From Dermatobacter hominis (lineage in GTDB: Bacteria > Actinomycetota > Acidimicrobiia > Acidimicrobiales > Microtrichaceae): a DNA stretch of 64,000 bases. The notes beneath the pieces were generated by a model. The model ran no database searches, had not been told where the DNA came from, and saw only the letters and a list, made by a program, of their open reading frames with translations. Of this stretch, positions 59,046 through 64,000 are shown one piece after another (within the stretch, counting starts at the first letter, position 1; every line of letters starts with the position of its first letter). A program made the translations under genes and the position numbers. The stretch covers positions 2,294,001 to 2,358,000 of the forward strand of contig NZ_CP085840.1 in the NCBI RefSeq assembly GCF_020715685.1, in the 5' to 3' direction.

Positions 59046-59342
59046 TCACTTCACCTCGAACAGGTCGATCTGGTCGCCCTCGGCCAGCGTGACCACGGCC
59101 CGCTTGGTGTCGGGGCGGCTGCCGAAGGTGGGCGAGCGGCGGTTGCGCCGCTTCTTGCCCTTGCGGTTGAGCGTGTTGACCTTCGCCACCTTCACGCCGG
59201 GCCAGATGGCCTGCACGGCGTCGCGGATCTCCGGCTTGGAGGCGCTCGGGGCGACGATGAACGTGTAGACGCCCTCGTCGAGCAGCGCGTAGGACTTCTC
59301 GCTGACGACGGGACGGATGATGACGTCGCGGGGATCCTTCAC
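59046..59342 (-). CDS. rplW: 50S ribosomal protein L23
   Basis: A 98-residue protein at the tunnel exit, docking site of trigger factor and [63 protein letters not shown] and the basic loop [20 protein letters not shown] are conserved. The start is GTG 59342, 2 bp after the rplD stop codon. Confidence 0.97.
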   Translation of the reverse strand: MKDPRDVIIRPVVSEKSYALLDEGVYTFIVAPSASKPEIRDAVQAIWPGVKVAKVNTLNRKGKKRRNRRSPTFGSRPDTKRAVVTLAEGDQIDLFEVK

Positions 59343-59344
59343 GA

Positions 59345-60082
59345 TCAGGCCCCTTCCTCGGTCGGCTCGGCATCGAAGTGGCCGGCGGTGGACGCAGCCG
59401 CGGTCCCTGGCTCGGCGGCGGGCGCGGTCGCTGCCTCCTCGCCGGCGGGCGCGGTCGCTGCCTCCTCGCCGGCGGGCGCGCCGGGCAGCGTGGCCTCGGT
59501 GAACACGACGAAGTCGCTCACCAGCACGTCGTAGGTGTTCAGCTCGCCGGCCGTGATCACGTGGACCGACGGCAGGTTGCGGAAGCTCTTCCAGGCCGCG
59601 ACGTCGTCGGGCGAGAGGACGACGAGCGCCCGGCCCTCGACGCCGAGCGTCGACAGGGCGGAGGCTGCGGCCTTCGTGCTCGGCGCGTCGAAGCCCCAGG
59701 ACGACACGACGACGACCTTGTCGTCGGCGGCGCGGTCCGACAGGGCGGAGCGCAGCGCGAGGCGCTTCATCTTCTTGGGGGTCTTCTGGTCGTACTTCCG
59801 GGGCTTCGGGCCCAGGGCGACGCCGCCGCCACGCCAGATCGGCGAACGGCTGGAGCCGGCGCGGGCACGACCGGTGCCCTTCTGCTTCCAGGGCTTGGCG
59901 CCGCCGCCAGCGACCTCGGCCCGGGTCTTCGTCGACTGGGTGCCGGCCCGCTTGGCGGCGAGCTGTGCGGTGACGACCTGGTGCATGACGGCGACGTTGG
60001 GCTCGATGCCGAACGTGGCGTCGTCGAGCTCGACGGTGCCCGCCCGGGCGCCGGAGCCGTCGTGGAGCGTGATCGAGGCCAT
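59345..60082 (-). CDS. rplD: 50S ribosomal protein L4, with Ala/Glu-rich C-terminal tail
   Basis: L4 lines the exit tunnel and, in some bacteria, represses the S10 operon. The conserved core includes AELDDATFGIEPN-like VELDDATFGIEPNVAVMHQV, KTRAEVAGGGAKPWKQKGTG, RARAGSSRSPIWRGGGVALG and LNTYDVLVSDFVVFTEATL. The last 35-40 residues are an added tail with a 9-residue repeat (APAGEEAAT twice) from a 27-bp tandem DNA repeat. At 245 residues it is longer than the usual 205-220. ATG 60082 overlaps the rplC stop codon. Confidence 0.97.
   Translation of the reverse strand: MASITLHDGSGARAGTVELDDATFGIEPNVAVMHQVVTAQLAAKRAGTQSTKTRAEVAGGGAKPWKQKGTGRARAGSSRSPIWRGGGVALGPKPRKYDQKTPKKMKRLALRSALSDRAADDKVVVVSSWGFDAPSTKAAASALSTLGVEGRALVVLSPDDVAAWKSFRNLPSVHVITAGELNTYDVLVSDFVVFTEATLPGAPAGEEAATAPAGEEAATAPAAEPGTAAASTAGHFDAEPTEEGA
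59418..59471 (-). repeat. 27-bp tandem repeat inside rplD
   Basis: Two adjacent 27-bp copies (59418-59444 and 59445-59471), identical by eye, with the first 9 bases of a third. They keep the frame and encode APAGEEAAT. Such units can expand or shrink by slippage. Confidence 0.85.
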
Positions 60083-60744
60083 CAGGCGGCACCTCCCTGG
60101 GCGACGGTGCGCTTCACGGCGTTGCGCAGCAGCACGACCCCGCCCTTCGGACCGGGGACGGCACCGCGGACCAGGATGACCTCCTGCTCCGGATCGGCCC
60201 TCACGATCTCGAGGTTCAGCGTCGTGACCTTGGTGCCGCCGGTGCGGCCCGCCATGCGAACGCCCTTGAACACGCGGGCGGGCGTGGCGCACTGGCCGAT
60301 CGAGCCCGGCTTGCGGTGCACGCGGTGGGCGCCGTGCGAGGCGCCCTGGCCCTTGAACCCGTGGCGCTTCATGGCGCCGGCGAAGCCCTTGCCCTTGCTC
60401 ACCGCGGTCACGTCGACGAGGTCGCCGGGGGCGAACGTGTCGGCGCTCAGGGTCTGGCCCACCTCGAACTCCGAGATGTCGTCGAGGCGGAGCTCGACGA
60501 GCCGGACGCCCGGGTCGACGTCGCCCTTCGCGTAGTGCCCGGCGAGGGGCTTGGTGAGCTTGCGGGCGTCCCGCTGGCCGTAGGTCACCTGCAGGGCGCT
60601 GTACCCGTCGCGCTCGGGCGTCCTGATCTGGACGACCCGGGCCGGGGCGACGCGCAGCACGGTGACCGGGACGACCGCGTTCGACTCGTCCCAGACCTGG
60701 GTCATGCCCAGCTTCTCTCCTACCAGTGCAGCTGTTTTCGCCAT
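60082..60744 (-). CDS. rplC: 50S ribosomal protein L3
   Basis: A 220-residue assembly-initiator protein near the peptidyl transferase centre. [60 protein letters not shown] and [20 protein letters not shown] are conserved. ATG 60744 is the start; the open frame upstream is non-coding leader. It is the first gene of the operon here, because rpsJ lies 2.5 kb away beyond an inserted ABC transporter. Confidence 0.97.
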   Translation of the reverse strand: MAKTAALVGEKLGMTQVWDESNAVVPVTVLRVAPARVVQIRTPERDGYSALQVTYGQRDARKLTKPLAGHYAKGDVDPGVRLVELRLDDISEFEVGQTLSADTFAPGDLVDVTAVSKGKGFAGAMKRHGFKGQGASHGAHRVHRKPGSIGQCATPARVFKGVRMAGRTGGTKVTTLNLEIVRADPEQEVILVRGAVPGPKGGVVLLRNAVKRTVAQGGAA

Positions 60745-61050
60745 GGTGGCTTCGGTTCCTTCGGCGAGGTCCATCGGCGCCGTCCGTCCCGGTGGGACCG
60801 ATCCGGCGCCGCTCACGCAGACGCTCCGCGCGGACGGATCCGGGCGGAGCGACGACTCGGTTGTGCCGTGCGGTTCCCTCCCCGGCGCGGGGACGGGCCT
60901 GCTCGGACGTCGATTGACGTTCGACCCCTGGACAGGGCGCTCCCGTGCACGACGGCAGGCTGGAGCGACGACCTGGGGTCTGGATCACGCAGCGGCCCTG
61001 TCTCCTCGGGTGCAACCGAGGCGCAGTGAGCCGTCCGCGACGACCGAGAG
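60745..61050 (-). promoter_or_regulatory. about 300-nt leader of the rplC operon
   Basis: Non-coding leader between the promoter candidate and rplC. It has several small stems: CCTCGG-N6-CCGAGG at 61004-61021 and ACGTC-N4-GACGT at 60907-60920. CGTCGCTCC occurs twice in the leader strand. An AAGGA lies 13 nt before the rplC start. A leader this long is typical of regulated ribosomal operons, but no known class is recognised. Confidence 0.45.
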
Positions 61051-61079
61051 AGACTAGCAGCGACCCCATCGGGCGCCAA
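61051..61079 (-). promoter_or_regulatory. candidate promoter of the rplC operon
   Basis: Reading leftward: -35 TTGGCG, exactly 17 nt, -10 TAGTCT. It lies between rplC and the divergent ABC transporter gene. This promoter would let rplC-rplO be transcribed without rpsJ. Confidence 0.6.
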
Positions 61080-61287
61080 GTCCGTCCCGGGCTCGCCGTC
61101 GGTGCCGGGCCGGGGCCGGCCCGCTGCCGACGGCGGGTGTGCCGTCGATCACCGTCGCGCCACCGATGGGTCCGCGGCCGCCGACCCGTCGGAACCATCG
61201 AGGCCGGAGCAGCCGAGCACCGACCGGGAAAGGGGCGCAAGAAATGTCGGGCACCAGTGTCACCCCCGTTGGGTACGGTCCGGTCCC

Positions 61288-62343
61288 ATGACCGAACTCC
61301 TCCCTGACCCCCGCGCGGGCGGACGGCCGGACGTCGGCGACGACGGGCCCGCGGTCCTCGCCGACGGGCTCGTCAAGCGCTTCGGCGACACCGAGGCGCT
61401 CCGGGGCGTGAGCTTCGAGATCCCCCGCGCCACCGTGCTGGGCGTGCTCGGCCCCAACGGCGCCGGCAAGACGACCGCGGTACGCATCCTCACCACCCTC
61501 CTCCGCCCCGACGCCGGCCGGGCCCTCATCGACGGCATCGACGTCGTCCGCCAGCCGCGTCGGGCACGCGCCCGCATCGGCCTGACGGGCCAGTACGCCG
61601 CGGTGGACGAGCGCCTCACCGGCTTCGAGAACCTGCTGCTCGTCGGCCGGCTGTTCCACATGACCAAGGACGCGGCGGCGGTCCGCGGCCGCGAGCTGCT
61701 CGAGCGCTTCAGCCTCGACGAGGCCGCCGACCGCGTGGTCAAGGGCTACTCCGGCGGCATGCGACGGCGCCTCGACATCGCCATGAGCCTGATCGCCGAA
61801 CCGTCGGTCCTGTTCCTGGACGAGCCGACGACCGGGCTCGACCCCCGGAGCCGGCTCGAGATGTGGGACGTGATCGACGGCCTCGTCGCCGACGGCACGA
61901 CGCTGCTCCTGACCACCCAGTACCTCGACGAGGCCGAGCGCCTCGCCGACGACATCGTCGTGATCGACAAGGGGACGGTGATCGCCCGGGGCACCGAGGA
62001 GGAGCTCAAGGAGCAGAGCGGCGGGGCGAGCGTGCAGGTCACGCTCGTCGACGTCGGCGCCCTCGAGCGGGTGCGGGGGCTCATCGACGGCATCGTGCCC
62101 GCCGGCGCCACCGGGTCGTTCGACGCCGAGGCCCGCACCGTGACCCTGCCGGTGGTGCAGACCGACCACGTGGTGCCCACCGTCGTGCGGGCGCTCGACG
62201 ACGCCGGGATCGACGTGCTGGACGTCGCCGTGCGCCAGCCCACGCTCGACGACGTGTTCCTGCAGCTCACCGGGCACGCCGCCAGCGACGACGACGAAGA
62301 GGCCGAGGGCGACGACGCCCCCCGAGGAGGAGCCCGCCGATGA
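61288..62343 (+). CDS. ABC transporter ATP-binding protein, DrrA family
   Basis: A 351-residue ATPase of the daunorubicin-resistance exporter type. Walker A is [20 protein letters not shown], the Q-loop is [20 protein letters not shown], the signature is [20 protein letters not shown] and Walker B is [15 protein letters not shown]. The DrrA-type C-terminal domain ends in [11 protein letters not shown] and an acidic tail. The start is ATG 61288. The stop overlaps the permease start (ATGA). It is rightward, against all neighbouring ribosomal genes. The cargo is unknown; such pairs export drugs or lipids. Confidence 0.94.
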   Translation: MTELLPDPRAGGRPDVGDDGPAVLADGLVKRFGDTEALRGVSFEIPRATVLGVLGPNGAGKTTAVRILTTLLRPDAGRALIDGIDVVRQPRRARARIGLTGQYAAVDERLTGFENLLLVGRLFHMTKDAAAVRGRELLERFSLDEAADRVVKGYSGGMRRRLDIAMSLIAEPSVLFLDEPTTGLDPRSRLEMWDVIDGLVADGTTLLLTTQYLDEAERLADDIVVIDKGTVIARGTEEELKEQSGGASVQVTLVDVGALERVRGLIDGIVPAGATGSFDAEARTVTLPVVQTDHVVPTVVRALDDAGIDVLDVAVRQPTLDDVFLQLTGHAASDDDEEAEGDDAPRGGARR

Positions 62344-63176
62344 CCGCCACCACCGTCCCCACCACCGCCGGCACCGACGGCGGTCGCGCCGCGCACACCG
62401 TGCCCACCGGGCCCGCCTGGCTGGTCCGCGACATCTGGGCCGAGGCCGGACGCCACCTCATCGCCACGAAGCGGAACCCCGACCTTCTGGTGTTCGCCAC
62501 GATCCAGCCGATCATGTTCGTGGTGCTGTTCGTCTACGTGTTCGGCGGCGCCATCCAGATCCCCGGCTACTCGAGCTACCAGCAGTTCGTGGTGCCCGGG
62601 ATCTTCGCCCAGACGATCGTGTTCGGCTCCGCGTTCACCGCGCTCGGCATCGCCGAGGACATGCAGAAGGGCTTCATCGACCGCCTGCGGTCGCTGCCGA
62701 TGTACCCCTCGGCCGTGCTGATCGGCCGCACCGTGTCGGACCTGCTGCGCAACACGTTCACGTTCTTCATCATGTTGATCGTCGGCCTGATCGTCGGCTT
62801 CCGGCTCGAGGGCGGCCTCGGCGACGCCGTGATCGCCACGCTGCTGCTCCTGGCGTTCGCGTTCGCGTTCAGCTGGATCCAGGCGCTGATCGGCCTGTCG
62901 GTGAAGTCGGTCGAGGCCGCCAACTCGGCGGGGTTCATCTGGATGTTCCCGATGACGTTCATCTCCTCGGCCTTCGTCGACCCGTCGACCATGCCGGGCT
63001 GGCTGCAGCCCATCGCCGACCACAACCCCTTCACCAAGGTCACCAACGCGGTCCGGGCGCTCTACAACGGCATGGACCCCGGCGCCGACCTCTGGATCGC
63101 CCTCGCCTGGGCGGTCGGCATCACCGTGGTCTTCGCCACCCTGTCGTTCCGGAAGTTCTCCTCGACCTCTCGCTGA
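62340..63176 (+). CDS. ABC-2 type transporter permease, DrrB family
   Basis: A 278-residue permease with six predicted membrane segments, partner of the ATPase encoded just upstream. After a Thr/Ala-rich N terminus come [40 protein letters not shown], the DrrB motif [20 protein letters not shown] and the late [16 protein letters not shown]. It ends 16 bp before a strong hairpin that separates it from convergent rpsJ. Confidence 0.93.
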   Translation: MTATTVPTTAGTDGGRAAHTVPTGPAWLVRDIWAEAGRHLIATKRNPDLLVFATIQPIMFVVLFVYVFGGAIQIPGYSSYQQFVVPGIFAQTIVFGSAFTALGIAEDMQKGFIDRLRSLPMYPSAVLIGRTVSDLLRNTFTFFIMLIVGLIVGFRLEGGLGDAVIATLLLLAFAFAFSWIQALIGLSVKSVEAANSAGFIWMFPMTFISSAFVDPSTMPGWLQPIADHNPFTKVTNAVRALYNGMDPGADLWIALAWAVGITVVFATLSFRKFSSTSR

Positions 63177-63191
63177 GCCGCCCGGGCGCGC

Positions 63192-63219
63192 CACGGCCCG
63201 CCCCGAGGGGCGGGCCGTG
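63192..63219. terminator. bidirectional hairpin between the ABC permease and rpsJ
   Basis: A perfect 13-bp stem, CACGGCCCGCCCC with GGGGCGGGCCGTG, and a 2-nt centre. It lies between convergent genes and probably ends both transcripts, so rpsJ would not be co-transcribed with rplC. Confidence 0.8.
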
Positions 63220-63243
63220 CGACGAGCTCCGGATCGACCGGGC

Positions 63244-63564
63244 TCAGGCGTTCTGGATCTTGATCTCGATGTCGACGCCGGCCGGGAGGTCGAGGCGCTG
63301 CAGGGAGTCGACCGTCTTGGGGGTCGGCTCGATGATGTCGATCAGCCGCTTGTGGATCCGCATCTCGAAGTGCTCGCGGGAGTCCTTGTCCTTGTGGGGC
63401 GAGCGGATGACGGTGAAGCGGTGCTTCTCCGTGGGGAGGGGGATCGGGCCACGGACCGACGCCTGGGTGCGGGTCACGGTCTCCACAATCTTCTTCGTCG
63501 ACTGGTCGATGACCTCGTGGTCGTAGGCCTTCAGGCGGATGCGGATCTTCTGGTCGGCTGCCAT
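63244..63564 (-). CDS. rpsJ: 30S ribosomal protein S10 (NusE)
   Basis: A 106-residue protein that serves in the ribosome and in NusA/NusG antitermination. [40 protein letters not shown] and [17 protein letters not shown] are conserved. It normally opens the S10 operon directly before rplC; here the two are 2.5 kb apart, with opposed transporter genes and a terminator between. Confidence 0.98.
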   Translation of the reverse strand: MAADQKIRIRLKAYDHEVIDQSTKKIVETVTRTQASVRGPIPLPTEKHRFTVIRSPHKDKDSREHFEMRIHKRLIDIIEPTPKTVDSLQRLDLPAGVDIEIKIQNA

Positions 63565-63657
63565 GGCGCACGTTCCTTCGTGTTCGCGGCCGCCCTGGCC
63601 GCACGGGTCTCATCGACTGTCAAGGAGCTCGCCCGGGCGGACCGGGCACGGCTGGCA

Positions 63658-63687
63658 ACGATAGCGGCCGGGCGACCGGCGCGGCAA
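63658..63687 (-). promoter_or_regulatory. candidate promoter of rpsJ
   Basis: Reading leftward: -35 TTGCCG, 18-nt spacer, -10 TATCGT, about 95 bp before the rpsJ start. A TTGACA at 63618-63623 has no matching -10 at the proper distance. Confidence 0.4.
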
Positions 63688-63713
63688 TCGGACCGCGACC
63701 CCGCGACGGCCGG

Positions 63714-64000
63714 TCACCTCGGTCCTTCGACGAAGGACTTCAGGCGCTGGAGCGTCGAGCCGAGGCCGTCGTCCATCTCGGCGTCGTGGGACCGGGCCCC
63801 GCCGAGCAGGAGCACGAACACCGAGGCCAGGAGCGGACGGCGCTTGTACATCTCCCGGCACTCCGTGACCACCGTGGCGTCGCCGGAGCGCTCGAAGCGG
63901 TACCGCCAGCGGGCGCCGCTCCCCTCGGTCTCGAACGCGAACTCCCTGCCCCGCTCCGCAGCGACCACCTCGTTGACCGTCGACCAGCGGACGCGACCGC
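63714..64000 (-). CDS. SRPBCC family protein (partial, C-terminal part)
   Basis: The gene enters from the right edge of the window; the last 94 codons or so are visible. RWSTVNEVVAAERGREFAFE, then GARWRYRFERSGDATVVTEC and the end LQRLKSFVEGPR fit the polyketide cyclase/START-like (SRPBCC) ligand-binding fold. The ligand is unknown. It ends 150 bp upstream of rpsJ on the same strand, where elongation factor genes (fusA, tuf) are usual in bacteria. Confidence 0.75.
   Translation of the reverse strand, partial: GRVRWSTVNEVVAAERGREFAFETEGSGARWRYRFERSGDATVVTECREMYKRRPLLASVFVLLLGGARSHDAEMDDGLGSTLQRLKSFVEGPR

Noticed and set aside
63618-63623. TTGACA consensus -35 box near rpsJ
   Set aside because: Nothing like a -10 box lies 16-19 nt downstream on that strand, so the hexamer alone is not taken as a promoter.

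Overview
The window is a very GC-rich chromosomal stretch from an actinobacterium. The evidence is a conserved actinobacterial core-gene order (rplM-rpsI-glmM-glmS-acpS-nnr-alr-tsaEB-rimI-tsaD near groES-groEL, and guaB with guaB3-guaA), an F420-type oxidoreductase, a GuaB3 protein, an SCO6745-family protein and many GTG starts. The class is probably Acidimicrobiia or a relative, but that is inference only. There are no rRNA, tRNA, CRISPR, prophage or insertion-sequence genes that I can support.

Layout. 1-7.6 kb: a partial acyl-CoA thioesterase, an acyl-CoA ligase, a UvrD/PcrA helicase, a dienelactone hydrolase, an F420-type oxidoreductase and an NlpC/P60 cell-wall hydrolase. 7.9-11.7 kb: a tightly coupled operon of a membrane protein, an acyltransferase-3 and a NarL-type two-component system. 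11.7-21.3 kb: guanine nucleotide synthesis (guaA, guaB3, guaB), biotin synthesis (bioA and a bioF-bioD fusion) and a type II NADH dehydrogenase. 21.3-24.5 kb: a small accessory segment with a CoA-type Nudix hydrolase, a 53-residue protein, and two paralogous lipoproteins flanking an SCO6745-family gene. Inverted copies of a 42-bp repeat bracket this segment. 24.6-26.7 kb: groEL and groES under a CIRCE operator. 26.8-29.8 kb: a TetR regulator with a clear palindromic operator, divergent from an MFS exporter, then a VOC protein.

29.9-44.4 kb is a long leftward core cluster: a DUF2332-type protein, the tRNA t6A genes tsaD/tsaB/tsaE with rimI, a family-4 uracil-DNA glycosylase, alr, nnr, acpS, a 1156-residue GlmS-like protein (about twice normal length), glmM, rpsI and rplM. 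A rightward Anbu peptidase gene sits between the glmS-like gene and glmM. 44.6-63.6 kb is the ribosomal protein region, all leftward: rpsJ, then rplC to rplO, secY, adk, infA, rpmJ, rpsM, rpsK, rpsD, rpoA, rplQ, truA. Two features stand out: a rightward DrrAB-type ABC transporter pair separates rpsJ from rplC, and infA appears to start with CTG. The window ends inside an SRPBCC-family gene.

The best candidates for something undescribed are the giant GlmS-like enzyme, the 42-bp repeat family, the paralogous lipoproteins with a conserved upstream palindrome, the split S10 operon with its long leader, and the acidic tails on ribosomal proteins L4, L22 and S3.
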